From Solobacterium sp. (GTDB taxonomy: Bacteria; Bacillota_I; Bacilli_A; Erysipelotrichales; Erysipelotrichaceae), in the NCBI GenBank assembly GCA_017510405.1, contig JAFWNG010000021.1, positions 1 to 64,000 of the forward strand: DNA of 64,000 nucleotides, given 5' to 3'. The position numbers and the translations under genes are program-made. Positions 16,205 through 25,916 of this stretch are shown in pieces. The notes beneath the pieces are model-generated. The model was not told the origin of the DNA. It was given only the letters and a program-made list of their open reading frames with translations, and did no database searches. Numbering within the stretch: the stretch's first letter is position 1; each line of letters begins with the position of its first letter.

Positions 16205-17064
16205 GGCTTTCTTTCCTTCACCGCCTTGACGGTCGCTGAGAAATCCTCCGCGCCATAGCCTTTTTCCATCGCTTCGTCATATACACGCACAGCATTTTCT
16301 TCACCCGGCATGTATACACCGCATTCTTCTGCCAGATCCAGGCAGATATGGACATCCTTATGCATGTTGCTTACGGAGAAAGCCGTTGTATAGTCTTCCT
16401 TCGCAATCACATTTTTCTTGGAATCCAGATAGAAATTCTGTCCGCCGCCATAGCTGATCGCCTGCGCAAATGTCAGGATGTCAATGCCGTTGGCCGCCGC
16501 CAGAAGCGACGTTTCATTAACACCGTTCTGGATCTGGGATACCAGCGCATTGTGACAGATCTTCATGACCAGTCCCTTGCCGTTGTCCCCCATGCGGATG
16601 ATGTTTTCCCCCATATAGGAGAGAATGGGCAGAACTCTTTCATAATCTGCTTCACTGCCGCCGACATAGATGCCAAGCTTCCCTGCTTCCGCTGCCGGTC
16701 TGGACTTGACGACCGGAGCGTCCAGGAAGGAAGCACCTGTTTTCTTTACTTTTTCACTGATCTCCACGGAAGCGGACGGTTCAATAGTACTCATATCGAT
16801 CCATGTTTTCGAAGCGTCCAGTACCGGCAGGATCTCCTCCATGACCGCTTTCACATGAATGCTTTTGGGCACCATCGTGATCAGCAGATCTGCCTTCTCA
16901 GCGGTCTCGCGGCAGGAAGTGCAGGCATTCCCGCCTTCTTTCGCCAGAAGATCTGTTTTCTTCTGATCCATATCAAAGACAAATACCGCATCATCGTGTT
17001 TATGAATGATGTTGGCACACATGGCGCTTCCCATGATTCCAAGACCGATAAATCCGATTTTCAT
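16198..17064 (-). CDS. 3-hydroxyisobutyrate dehydrogenase-family reductase (candidate sulfolactaldehyde reductase)
   Basis: A 288-residue beta-hydroxyacid dehydrogenase. The NAD(P)-binding motif GFIGLGIMGSAM opens the protein, the substrate loop is FLDAPVVKSRPAAEAGKL, and the catalytic lysine lies in GKGLVMKICHNALVS. The family includes YihU, which reduces sulfolactaldehyde to dihydroxypropanesulfonate at the end of sulfoglycolysis. The context (sulfoquinovosidase, GPH transporter, isomerase, kinase) makes that the best guess; the arginine in KSR could contact the sulfonate. Glyoxylate-type reductase activity is an alternative. Confidence 0.75.
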   Translation of the reverse strand: MKIGFIGLGIMGSAMCANIIHKHDDAVFVFDMDQKKTDLLAKEGGNACTSCRETAEKADLLITMVPKSIHVKAVMEEILPVLDASKTWIDMSTIEPSASVEISEKVKKTGASFLDAPVVKSRPAAEAGKLGIYVGGSEADYERVLPILSYMGENIIRMGDNGKGLVMKICHNALVSQIQNGVNETSLLAAANGIDILTFAQAISYGGGQNFYLDSKKNVIAKEDYTTAFSVSNMHKDVHICLDLAEECGVYMPGEENAVRVYDEAMEKGYGAEDFSATVKAVKERKPC

Positions 17065-17080
17065 TGTTTTTTCCTTCTTT

Positions 17081-18550
17081 CTATAGTTTCAGGGCATTAC
17101 TGCTGTTCCATAACTGTTCATAGGCGAAGCCGGTCACTTTTTCACAGACTGTTTTTTCTTCCGGTGTGATCGTCGACGTTTCTTCTCCCTTACGGCGGGC
17201 GATCTCTTTCTTGACGATCTCAAATTCTCTCTGCTTCAGCGGGAATTTCATTGCGACCACGATCGTCAGGACCATGAGGATCACCGGCACAAAGATGTAG
17301 ATATACGCGATGCCGCTCTGCACAGAAGCTGCCTGACGCAGTCCGGAGGAAGCCGCGATCTCATCGTATCCGATCATTCCCAGCAGAAGACCGATCACTG
17401 CAGAGGACATGCCGGTCGCAATCTTGCGGATGAAGGTCGCCATACCGGAACATGTGCCCGGTCTTGAGATCGAGGTGATCAGTTCATCCACATCTGCCAT
17501 ATCGGAAAGGATCGCATAGATACTGGTCGAGGAAGCCGCCATGCCGAGACCGACGATAAACGACAGCACAAGAATGATCGTAAAGTTTGCGCCTTCGTGC
17601 GAGAATGCCAGCATCGCCAGTGTTGCGGCAATGCGGATGGGGAATCCAAGCAGGATCGGGAAGGTCTTGCTGGTTCTCTGCATGATCTGTCCGAACAGGA
17701 TCGTACCGGCAAACTGGGCGACCAGCAGGACTCCCATCAGGATCGTGAAATTACCGCCGCCGTAGGCATTTAATACATCATCGACATAATACACCGCCAG
17801 TCCGGTCACGAAGTCCGCCGCACCCTGTCCCAGCAGGAAGATGGCGATAAACATCCGGAACGCCCGTGACTTATACACGGTAAATGACTGGATAAAACTG
17901 TCTTTCAGCGGGATCCGGACCGGTTCCTTCTGCTTTTCCCATGTTCCGAAGAATGTGAAGAGGATCGATGCGGTAAAGATCACACCGAACAGAAGCGCAA
18001 CCGTCAGGTACGGCTTCGGATCGGTATTGTCCTTGATCAGGATCGTCGGGATCAGCCCGGCGAGGATCGCGCCGAACGTGGAGAACATCATCCGTACGGA
18101 ACTGTAGCGGGAACGCTCGGTATAATCATCGACCATGTCCGGCAGAAGTCCGTTATACGGAACCATGACAATGGTGAACCCGGTGCTGAACAGCATGTAC
18201 ATCAGCACATAGAATGTATATTTTGCGCCGGTCGAGCTCAATGGCGCAGTGATCCACATCAGGATGAATGTCAGGGCCGACAGCAGTGAGCCGGTCATGA
18301 TGTAGAAACGCTTCGCCCCGAACCTGGATCTTGTCCGGTCGCAGATATTTCCCATGATGGGATCTGTGACAGCGTCCCAGACCTTGCCGATCAGCGGGAT
18401 CGTTCCCGCCATGGCCGCGGGCATGCCCTGCGCCTTGGTCAGGAATACCGTGTAGAACGTGCTGATCACTACAAACGCACCGCCGCCGTAAATATCCGCG
18501 GCACCGTAAGCCATCCGGCTTACCGGCGTGCTTTTTCTTTCCTGCGTCAT
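17081..18550 (-). CDS. GPH-family sugar:cation symporter (YihO/YihP-like)
   Basis: A 489-residue membrane carrier with about 12 transmembrane segments. It shows the glycoside-pentoside-hexuronide signatures: GKVWDAVTDPIMGNICDRTRSRFGAKRFY near helix 2-3 and MVPYNGLLPDMVDDYTERSRYSSVRM in the central loop. YihO and YihP of sulfoglycolytic bacteria, which import sulfoquinovose and its glyceryl glycoside, belong to this family. Its ATG overlaps the sulfoquinovosidase stop (ATGA), showing translational coupling, so import of sulfoquinovosides is the probable role. Confidence 0.82.
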   Translation of the reverse strand: MTQERKSTPVSRMAYGAADIYGGGAFVVISTFYTVFLTKAQGMPAAMAGTIPLIGKVWDAVTDPIMGNICDRTRSRFGAKRFYIMTGSLLSALTFILMWITAPLSSTGAKYTFYVLMYMLFSTGFTIVMVPYNGLLPDMVDDYTERSRYSSVRMMFSTFGAILAGLIPTILIKDNTDPKPYLTVALLFGVIFTASILFTFFGTWEKQKEPVRIPLKDSFIQSFTVYKSRAFRMFIAIFLLGQGAADFVTGLAVYYVDDVLNAYGGGNFTILMGVLLVAQFAGTILFGQIMQRTSKTFPILLGFPIRIAATLAMLAFSHEGANFTIILVLSFIVGLGMAASSTSIYAILSDMADVDELITSISRPGTCSGMATFIRKIATGMSSAVIGLLLGMIGYDEIAASSGLRQAASVQSGIAYIYIFVPVILMVLTIVVAMKFPLKQREFEIVKKEIARRKGEETSTITPEEKTVCEKVTGFAYEQLWNSSNALKL

Positions 18551-20517
18551 TTCTTCATCTCCTCCATCAGTTCCCGGATCGTTTCACTGCGGATCACCGA
18601 AGGATCCTTCCGGACAAAGACCGGCACTCTTCCGATCGGTGCCTGGATCTCATACGTGCCTTTCCGGTATTCCCGGCCGGTGGCCAGTTCGATCCATATA
18701 TCGTCCGGCAGAGTCACATGCCTCTCATTTCTGCCCTGCTTGTATACCGGGGCAATGAGCAGATCCCGTCCGAGCATATATTCCTTGTCTTCCTGCCACT
18801 GGTCTTCATAGTGATAGAACAGCGGCCGCATCATCGGGATGCCCTTCTGTGCCTCTTTCTCCGTCTCGATCAAATAGGGCTTCAGGATCGTATGGATCCG
18901 CGACTGCTTTGCCAGGTGGGCAAGCAGTGTATCGTTCGCGTCAAACTGCACGTTGCGCGAGGGCTGGTTGCCTTCATGAAGCCGGAAGAGCGGGGAATAG
19001 GCATTCATCTCCTCCCACCGCAGCAGCAGTTCTTCCGACCGCGTCATCTGCATGACCGTGGTATAGCCGCCGGCATCTGAGTGAACGATGGTCTGTCCGC
19101 TCAGGCCGAGCGACAGCGAAGCAGGAATAACGGAAGGAAGACCGTCATCTTCCGTCCAGTCGACATGCTGGTCACCCGTCCACATGCAGGCGGCGTCACG
19201 GACACTGCCGGTATACCCGGCCCGCATGAAGAAGAACACTTCATCCCGGACACCGCATTCCTCGACCGCTTCCCGGTTCAGCTTTGCCCATATGGCTGGC
19301 CACTGGTTATGGAGTTCCTTGGGATCGCCGTCATACAGGACACAGTCCATCGGCAGATATTCGCCGAAGTCCGCCATCCAGCCGGACATGCCGATGCCGA
19401 TCATATTTTCCTTGATCAGATTCTTATACCACGCATAGGCTTCCGGATTGGTAAAGTCGATCATCGCCGCCGGGAAGGTGGTGATGGTCACCATGTAGTC
19501 CTCGCCCTTGCGGTTCTTTACACAGTACCCGTGACTGCTGGCATACGCGTATAGAGGCTTTTCAATGGCCATGAACGGATTGATATAGCCGAGGAAATGC
19601 ACTCCCTTCGCTTTCCATTCCGCGATCTTATTCTTCAGATCCGGATACAGATCCGGATCTGCTTCCCAGTTCCACATGACCTGATAGCCGAAGCCTGTCC
19701 GCCGGCATCCGCACCAGTCCTGCGACCAGACGCCGTTGACTCTGACGCCGGCATCCAGCGCTTTCTGCAGCCGCGCATCCACTGCTTCACAGCCTTCCTG
19801 GATGGCCAGAATAACACCGTCATACAGCCATTCCGGCAGTTTCCCGTAGGAACCGAGCAGCGCCGAAAGCTTTTCGGACACTTCCGCAAATGTCTTGCCG
19901 GATTCCATATGGATCACCGGTCTTTCCTGCAGACGCAGGGAGATCTGATCTTCCTTGCGGAAATCAAATTCTGCATAGCGGACAGTATCCGCATGCAGAT
20001 AATACTTCCGGGAAGAGACGAATGTCGGCTGGGCATAATAGGATTCATAGGCAGAGAAGCGGAGATCTTTTTCCGGATCGGTCCCGACGATCCTGTCTTT
20101 GACGATCTTGCGGGATATCCTTCTCGCGTTCTGGTGTTCCGCCACAAAGATCCGGGCTTTTTCGCCTTTCAGATCAAACCGGGAATACGTCTCTCCGCAG
20201 CCGTAGATGTGCTCATTGGCACCGCACGGCAGCCTCACCCAGAAACGGTTGACGTAGTCGGGACAGCTGCGCATCTCCGCTTTGTAATGCCCGTTCTTCA
20301 CGGTAATATCCATGAAATATTCCCGGTTTTCCTTCTCATCCAGGAATGTCAGGACAAAGCCGTCAGCGGTCTTTTCAAAGCCGGTTCTTTTCAGATCCCG
20401 GCGCCAGCGGACCATTTTCCGGTAATGGAAACTGCCGCGGTTCATGGTGAAATAGTTCTTCCCGTAACCGATGGTCAGGTTCATATTTCTCAGCATGTGA
20501 TGCAGAAGTTTTTCCAT
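18547..20517 (-). CDS. yihQ: Sulfoquinovosidase (GH31, YihQ-like)
   Basis: A 656-residue glycoside hydrolase family 31 enzyme that releases sulfoquinovose from sulfolipid-derived glycosides. The nucleophile block GGWMADFGEYLP of YihQ is nearly identical here (SGWMADFGEYLP), as is the region of the acid/base (MWTGDQHVDW). The sulfonate-binding features of YihQ are kept: QDWCGCRRTGFG for QDWSGIRMTSFG, and HSDAGGYTT containing the conserved tyrosine. This is the strongest substrate indicator of the operon. No signal peptide, so glycosides are cleaved inside the cell. The ATG at 20517 has AAGAGG at good spacing; a GTG at 20523 is less likely. The stop overlaps the transporter start. Confidence 0.92.
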   Translation of the reverse strand: MEKLLHHMLRNMNLTIGYGKNYFTMNRGSFHYRKMVRWRRDLKRTGFEKTADGFVLTFLDEKENREYFMDITVKNGHYKAEMRSCPDYVNRFWVRLPCGANEHIYGCGETYSRFDLKGEKARIFVAEHQNARRISRKIVKDRIVGTDPEKDLRFSAYESYYAQPTFVSSRKYYLHADTVRYAEFDFRKEDQISLRLQERPVIHMESGKTFAEVSEKLSALLGSYGKLPEWLYDGVILAIQEGCEAVDARLQKALDAGVRVNGVWSQDWCGCRRTGFGYQVMWNWEADPDLYPDLKNKIAEWKAKGVHFLGYINPFMAIEKPLYAYASSHGYCVKNRKGEDYMVTITTFPAAMIDFTNPEAYAWYKNLIKENMIGIGMSGWMADFGEYLPMDCVLYDGDPKELHNQWPAIWAKLNREAVEECGVRDEVFFFMRAGYTGSVRDAACMWTGDQHVDWTEDDGLPSVIPASLSLGLSGQTIVHSDAGGYTTVMQMTRSEELLLRWEEMNAYSPLFRLHEGNQPSRNVQFDANDTLLAHLAKQSRIHTILKPYLIETEKEAQKGIPMMRPLFYHYEDQWQEDKEYMLGRDLLIAPVYKQGRNERHVTLPDDIWIELATGREYRKGTYEIQAPIGRVPVFVRKDPSVIRSETIRELMEEMKK

Positions 20518-20526
20518 ATCCACCTC

Positions 20527-21501
20527 TTATTCATTTCTCAGACGAACGGTGATCCCGTTCTCTTCAAGAAGCTGCACGGCGTCTTCCCATGTGCCGGCGG
20601 ACGCATTGGCACCGACAGCCCCGAGAACAGAATAAGACTGCGCCGAGCCGAACGCTGCAGAGGACGGTATATCATATCCTTTCAGCCACGCACTCACAAA
20701 ACCGGCCAGAAAAGCGTCTCCGGCACCGGTGGTGTCCACCGGTCTCTTCCGGTACAGCGTTCCCATGGTCCATTTGTCCCGGAAATCCGTCACAAGCACG
20801 CCCTTTTCTCCGAGCTTGACGCCGAAGATCTTCAGCGGGAACCGGGAGAAGAACGCGCAGATCTCATCCAGGTCCTCACCGCCTGCGTAGATCGAAGCCT
20901 CCTGGAAGCTGGGGATGAAGATATCGCAGTTTTTCAGCGCATCCTCGATGTTTTTCATCCAGTTGCCTTCCCGGTCATACGAGGCATCCATGGAAGTGGT
21001 AAGCCCTTTTGCGTGCGCTCTTGCGAACAGAATGCCGAGCGGTTTCCCATCCAGCCGTTTCAGTACATTTGCGCTGGCCAGGTGCAGATGACGGGACTGA
21101 TCCAGCAGTTCATCACTGACCATGTCCTGCGTAAAGAAATGATTGCCGTTGTCCGGCACCCGGATAATATGGCGTTCCCCTTCCGCATCGACCAGAATGG
21201 CAGGCGACGCCGTATGAACAGCTGCGCTCTGATGCAGAAAAGAGCAGTCCGCCCCCGCTCCTTCCAGTTCATGAATGATCAGTTCTGCCGCACTGTCTTC
21301 GCCAAGAGACGCACAGACGGCAGTCTTTAAGCCGAGCCGCGCCATACTGACGGCAGCGTTGACCGCGTCACCGCCGGAAGAAGCGTAATACCCCTTTGCC
21401 AGGATCCCGTCAATTGCCATCAGATCGCGGTCGACGCCCGTGAACAGCGTATCCCACGTCGCTATGCCCGCACACACGACATCGAATGGTTTATTTTTCA
21501 T
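20527..21501 (-). CDS. PfkB-family sugar kinase (candidate sulfofructose kinase)
   Basis: A 324-residue ribokinase-like kinase. The substrate-binding GGDAVNAAVSMARLG and the catalytic PVDTTGAGDAFLAGF (anion hole plus base aspartate) are intact. As first gene of the sulfoquinovose operon it may phosphorylate sulfofructose at C1, the step done by the PfkB kinase YihV in the sulfo-Embden-Meyerhof pathway. The N-terminal GIATWDTLF is usual for the family. A gluconate or fructose kinase function cannot be excluded. No matching aldolase is in the window. Confidence 0.8.
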   Translation of the reverse strand: MKNKPFDVVCAGIATWDTLFTGVDRDLMAIDGILAKGYYASSGGDAVNAAVSMARLGLKTAVCASLGEDSAAELIIHELEGAGADCSFLHQSAAVHTASPAILVDAEGERHIIRVPDNGNHFFTQDMVSDELLDQSRHLHLASANVLKRLDGKPLGILFARAHAKGLTTSMDASYDREGNWMKNIEDALKNCDIFIPSFQEASIYAGGEDLDEICAFFSRFPLKIFGVKLGEKGVLVTDFRDKWTMGTLYRKRPVDTTGAGDAFLAGFVSAWLKGYDIPSSAAFGSAQSYSVLGAVGANASAGTWEDAVQLLEENGITVRLRNE

Positions 21502-21783
21502 TGTTGTATCCTTTTCTTACCATTTAATCATACAGTAATTTGTTTCTGTCGGATACTGCAGAATACAGTGCTGCGTTTCCCTGCACAGATCGGTACTGCC
21601 AGTTTCCTGACTGTGTTTTTCATCGCACATACCCTGATAAAAAATGCGCGAATCCGATTTTTATCCGTATTGTTTTTGGACGTCTTCCATTACAATAGAA
21701 TAAGATTTCCGGCACCGGCTGCCGGAAGGAAAGGGATCGGCGGCAGTGCTTACCTAAAAGACTGTCCGCTGCAGGTTTGCATT

Positions 21784-23481
21784 ATGAAACTGAAAAAATG
21801 GGTCGTTATCACTCCCGCTGTACTTCTTCTTGCCGGCGGCGGCATCTTCGGATTTATCAAATACCGGGAATACCAGGCAAGACTGGAAGAAGAAAAGAAA
21901 CGCGAAACACTCTATGTCGCTTCGGAAGAGTATACCGTCGAAATTCCTGCGCGTGAAGGCGAAGAAACGCTGACGCTGGTACGCGGCACTCCGGTGGAAA
22001 CACGTGTCGTACCGCTTGTCGTCAAAGAAGACAAAGATGACAAGGAAGGAAAGGAATACCGCCTGGTCTTTATCGATGACAAAGAATATCTCATGACCGA
22101 CGAACAGCTGGTCAGCGATGTAAAAGACGCGGTAAAGGAAAAGAACGGCTTTGTCACCCTGCCCGCAGTTCTCTACCGGGATCCGGAAGGCCCAGCCATT
22201 GCCTCGCAGGCGGAAAAAGGCAGCGAAGCAGAGATCCTGGGATATGCCTCGATCCTTCCCGACGGCAGCGTGGACCGCTATCTGGTTAATGCCGGCGGAC
22301 AGCAGGGATACATCCGCAGTGAATATCTCGCAAAAACAGCCGATGCCGTCGTAGATACCGTTGCGGACGTCCACCGCGACCGGGATGACCGCTGGGGCGG
22401 CGGCGATGCCTATACACTGGAATATCCGATCCTGGAAAAAGGAAACTTCCCGGACAATCCGATGCCGCGGGAAGTGCGTACACTGTATCTGAACAAGGCT
22501 ACGATCGATTATATCGATGATTATATCTCCATCGCCCAGAACAGCGATGTAAATGCATTCATTATTGATGTCAAGGAAAGCGACGGTCCGGCATACAATT
22601 CCCCGGTCATTGCGGAATACAGTCCGACGTCCAATGAACATGCCTTCAATTCCTTTGATTCCTACAAGGCTGCGATCCAGAAATGCAAGGACGCAGGCAT
22701 CTACGTCATCGGCCGTATCGTTACGTTCAAAGATGACTACTATGCGGCTGACCATCCGGAATACGTCCTCACGCATGCCGACTCCGATGATCCGTTCCTG
22801 CTGTCCGGCGCCTACTGGCCGTCTCCGTACCAGCGTGCCGTATGGGAATACAATATCCGTCTGGCGATCGAAGCCGTCGAGGAAATGGGCTTCAACGAAA
22901 TCAACTTCGACTACATCCGTTTCCCTGACCGGATCGATCTGTTCCGGGACAGCATCGACTTCCGCAATTCCTTCGATGAAACGATGGCACAGGCTGTCAA
23001 CCGCTTCCTCTTCTATGCCCGCGACGAGCTGCATGAAAGAGGCGTATATCTCTCCTGCGACGTATTCGGCGAAACATCCAATGACTATGTAGCAGCGTAC
23101 GGTCAGTACTGGCCGATGATGTCCAATATCGCCGATGTCATGTGCGCCATGCCGTATCCGGATCACTTCGCGACTCATGACTACGGCATCCCGCAGGCGG
23201 TATGGGAAGTCCCGTATACCCTTCTGCATTACTGGAGCTACTATGTATGCCAGCGCCAGGATGAAACACCGTGTCCGGCAAAAGTGCGTACATGGATCCA
23301 GGGCTTCGACACCAACTGGAAAGAACCGCATGTGGAATACACGGCACAGAAGATCTCCGAACAGATCGAAGGTCTCTACAGCAACGGTCTCGACGACGGA
23401 TACATGGTCTGGAATTCCCCGTCGGAACTGTGGCGCTACATATCCTACGCACCGGCCATGCATGCGCGTGTCACAGAATAA
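21784..23481 (+). CDS. Membrane-anchored putative glycoside hydrolase (DUF4015/PF13200)
   Basis: A 565-residue protein with an N-terminal membrane anchor (about residues 5-25), a charged region to about 200 that may contain SH3-like beta strands, and a C-terminal (beta/alpha)8 domain. The catalytic-like features are YLNKATIDYIDDYI, NAFIIDVKESDG, EINFDYIRFPD and SCDVFGETSNDY, all typical of the DUF4015 family of putative glycoside hydrolases. Catalytic acids are probably in DVKESDG and NFDYIRFPD. The ATG at 21784 is chosen because the anchor follows directly; an open frame extends upstream without plausible sequence. It probably works on cell-wall or extracellular polysaccharide. Confidence 0.8.
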   Translation: MKLKKWVVITPAVLLLAGGGIFGFIKYREYQARLEEEKKRETLYVASEEYTVEIPAREGEETLTLVRGTPVETRVVPLVVKEDKDDKEGKEYRLVFIDDKEYLMTDEQLVSDVKDAVKEKNGFVTLPAVLYRDPEGPAIASQAEKGSEAEILGYASILPDGSVDRYLVNAGGQQGYIRSEYLAKTADAVVDTVADVHRDRDDRWGGGDAYTLEYPILEKGNFPDNPMPREVRTLYLNKATIDYIDDYISIAQNSDVNAFIIDVKESDGPAYNSPVIAEYSPTSNEHAFNSFDSYKAAIQKCKDAGIYVIGRIVTFKDDYYAADHPEYVLTHADSDDPFLLSGAYWPSPYQRAVWEYNIRLAIEAVEEMGFNEINFDYIRFPDRIDLFRDSIDFRNSFDETMAQAVNRFLFYARDELHERGVYLSCDVFGETSNDYVAAYGQYWPMMSNIADVMCAMPYPDHFATHDYGIPQAVWEVPYTLLHYWSYYVCQRQDETPCPAKVRTWIQGFDTNWKEPHVEYTAQKISEQIEGLYSNGLDDGYMVWNSPSELWRYISYAPAMHARVTE

Positions 23482-23493
23482 TAAATTGTTAGG

Positions 23494-23523
23494 AATAGCG
23501 CGGAACAGTGTTTCCGCGCTATT
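23494..23523 (+). terminator. Terminator after the DUF4015 gene
   Basis: A GC-rich near-perfect stem AATAGCGCGGAA / TTCCGCGCTATT with a short loop, followed by ATTATTATTT, 12 bases past the stop codon. Confidence 0.8.
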
Positions 23524-23553
23524 ATTATTTCAGCAAAGAAAGGGAAATATAAT

Positions 23554-24777
23554 ATGCCGATTCATATAGAGAATGAAGCACAGCGGTGTCTTACATGCAA
23601 AGTACCGATGTGCAGCAAATTCTGCCCGATCCACACCCAGGTCCCCGATGTTATCCGTCTGTTCCGTGAAAAGAAAGTCATGGAAGCCGGTGCCATGCTT
23701 TTCGAAAACAATCCCATGAGCGCGGTATGCGCCATCGTGTGCAACCATGAGGCACAGTGCCGCGGACACTGCGTCCTCGGCCGCAAAGGCACGCCGGTCC
23801 AGTTCCATGAGATCGAAAAGTTCGTTTCCGACGCATACCTTGACCGTTACCGCCCGACCGATATCGAAAAGAAAGGTAAGAGCTGTGCGGTCATCGGCTC
23901 CGGTCCTGCCGGCCTTACTGCCGCGATCGTCCTGGCAAGAAACGGCTACGATGTCACGATCTTCGAACGCAAAAACCAGATCGGCGGTATGCTCCGCTAC
24001 GGTATTCCGGACTTCCGTCTGCACAAGTCTGTGCTGGACCGCTACCAGAGACTTCTGACACGGCTCGGCGTACAGATCCGTCTCAATACGACGATCGGCG
24101 GCGCCCTGCGCATCGACAACCTGTTCCGCGACGGCTATTCCGCGATATTTGTCGGTACCGGTGTATGGCGGCCGAACACCCTCGGTATCGAAGGAGAATC
24201 CCTCGCGAACGCTCACTTCGGCATCTCCTATCTGGAGAATCCGGGCCACCATGACCTCGGCAAGACCGTTGCCGTCATCGGTATGGGAAATGTCGCGATG
24301 GACGTTGCCCGCACAGCATTCCGCAACGGTGCGGAAAGAGTTATGCTGTACTCCCGCGACGGCCACTCAACGGCAAGTTCCCACGAGATGTCCTATACCG
24401 AGCTGGACGGAGCCGAGTTCATCTACGGAAAGTCGATCCGCCGTATTACGCCGGAAGGTCCGGTATTCTGCGATTCCATTCTGGATGAAGAAGGCAACCT
24501 CACCGGCATCAAAGCGGATACTGAAGAACTCGTCAAAGCAGATTCTGTCATCATTGCCATCAGCCAGGGTCCGAAAGACAAGCTGATCATGAGTACCGAG
24601 CATCTGGAAGGAACCAGCAAAGGCCTTCTGATCACGGACGAAAACGGCATGACGACCGTCGAAGGCGTCTTCGCAGCCGGCGACGTCGTCACCGGTCCGC
24701 TGACGGTCGTCCACGCAGCCGAAGAAGCAAAGAAAGCTGCCACGTCCATGATCCGCTACATGGAAGAAAAGAAATAA
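23554..24777 (+). CDS. FAD/NAD(P)-dependent oxidoreductase of the GltD/NfnB type
   Basis: A 407-residue protein with the architecture of the small subunit of glutamate synthase and related NAD(P)H-ferredoxin enzymes. The N-terminal cysteines (CLTCKVPMCSKFCP and CAIVCNHEAQCRGHC) bind iron-sulfur clusters. The first Rossmann fold is CAVIGSGPAGLTAAIVLARNGYDV (FAD), the second VAVIGMGNVAMDVART (NAD(P)), and the C-terminal FAD motif is VEGVFAAGDVVTGP. No large glutamate-synthase subunit is adjacent, so it is a stand-alone electron-transfer flavoprotein whose partner is unknown. A terminator shared with the converging dehydrogenase gene follows. Confidence 0.85.
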   Translation: MPIHIENEAQRCLTCKVPMCSKFCPIHTQVPDVIRLFREKKVMEAGAMLFENNPMSAVCAIVCNHEAQCRGHCVLGRKGTPVQFHEIEKFVSDAYLDRYRPTDIEKKGKSCAVIGSGPAGLTAAIVLARNGYDVTIFERKNQIGGMLRYGIPDFRLHKSVLDRYQRLLTRLGVQIRLNTTIGGALRIDNLFRDGYSAIFVGTGVWRPNTLGIEGESLANAHFGISYLENPGHHDLGKTVAVIGMGNVAMDVARTAFRNGAERVMLYSRDGHSTASSHEMSYTELDGAEFIYGKSIRRITPEGPVFCDSILDEEGNLTGIKADTEELVKADSVIIAISQGPKDKLIMSTEHLEGTSKGLLITDENGMTTVEGVFAAGDVVTGPLTVVHAAEEAKKAATSMIRYMEEKK

Positions 24778-24783
24778 AATTAA

Positions 24784-24814
24784 ATCCCCGTCCGGCATCT
24801 TACCGGGCGGGGAT
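24784..24814. terminator. Bidirectional terminator
   Basis: A stem ATCCCCG-T-CCGG / CCGG-G-CGGGGAT between the converging oxidoreductase (plus) and hydroxyacid dehydrogenase (minus) genes. Confidence 0.82.
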
Positions 24815-24825
24815 CTTCTCTGTTT

Positions 24826-25779
24826 TCAGTTTTTTACGTTCTCCGGCTTTCCTTCCAGATACGCATATACATTGCGGAAAACGATCTCCGCCCTGCGCAC
24901 CATGGCTTCTTCCGAGATGAATCCCTGATGCGGTGTCAAAAGAGTGTTTTTCGCGTGCAGAAGCGGGTAGTCCGCCGGAATGGGCGGTTCCATATCGTAT
25001 ACGTCAATGCAGGCAAAACCGAGCGCATCGCTGTTCAGCGCTTCGGCCAGCGCCGCGTTGTCAACGATCGGTCCCCGGGCACAGTTGATAAATACCGCAT
25101 CGCGCTTCATAAGCGCGATCTTTTCTTTTCCGATCAGGCCTTTTGTTTCCGGCGTATTCGGCAGATTCAGGGAAATGATGTCGCTTTCCCGCAGTACGTC
25201 ATCCAGTGATCTATAGACGATACCGCGCGCTTTCGCTTCTTCCTTCTCGCTGCGGTTATACGCAATGACCCTGGCGCCGAATGCCTGGAACAGTTCGGCA
25301 CAGCGCATGCCGATCGCGCCGAGACCGATAATCCCGACAGTACGTCCGGCGATCTCCCGGCCGCCGATCCCCGCACTTGTTCCGCCTCTGCGTACCGTGT
25401 CATTGGCTTTTGCGACATTGCGCAGAGCGTCAATTGCCATTCCGATGACCAGTTCCGCAACCGTTTCGGTGGAATAACCCGCAGCGTTGCAGATCATGAC
25501 GCCTTTCTGCCGGCAGACATCCTGCGGCACATGGTCGATGCCGGTAAATGCCACATCGATCATCTTCAGGTTCTCCGCACCCAGAACAGCTTCTTCGTAT
25601 ACCGGATGATTGGCAATCATCACGATATCGCTGTCCCGCATGCGTTCTTTCTGTTCTTCCACATCTGCGGAAACACTGTCATAAGACACAAATGTATGTC
25701 CATCCTTTATCATCCGCGCACTGAGGCGTTCGAGCACATCCCCCGGTACGCCAAGCGGTTCGATCAGACTGATTTTCAT
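24826..25779 (-). CDS. D-2-hydroxyacid dehydrogenase
   Basis: A 317-residue D-isomer-specific 2-hydroxyacid dehydrogenase. The NAD-binding motif is TVGIIGLGAIGMRCAELF, and the catalytic triad is arginine in INCARGPIVD, glutamate in DVYDMEPPIP and histidine in LTPHQGF. The family interconverts 2-keto and D-2-hydroxy acids; substrate cannot be told. The ATG at 25779 has AAAGGAG upstream and is preferred to the open frame starting at 25857. Confidence 0.88.
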   Translation of the reverse strand: MKISLIEPLGVPGDVLERLSARMIKDGHTFVSYDSVSADVEEQKERMRDSDIVMIANHPVYEEAVLGAENLKMIDVAFTGIDHVPQDVCRQKGVMICNAAGYSTETVAELVIGMAIDALRNVAKANDTVRRGGTSAGIGGREIAGRTVGIIGLGAIGMRCAELFQAFGARVIAYNRSEKEEAKARGIVYRSLDDVLRESDIISLNLPNTPETKGLIGKEKIALMKRDAVFINCARGPIVDNAALAEALNSDALGFACIDVYDMEPPIPADYPLLHAKNTLLTPHQGFISEEAMVRRAEIVFRNVYAYLEGKPENVKN

Positions 25780-25916
25780 AGCAGTTCTCCTTTTCCTGTA
25801 TTGTATCGGAAATAAACGGTCTGTGTCATTTCTTTTGCCGTTTCCGGCAATACGCATCGATCAGCCCGGAGGAGATCCTCTGTATTGCGGGTATATACAT
25901 ATCGGAGGCAGATCCG

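Noticed and set aside
21754-23463. 569-codon open frame on the minus strand opposite the DUF4015 gene
   Set aside because: The plus-strand product has a membrane anchor and family motifs; the opposite frame has none and mirrors the codon usage.
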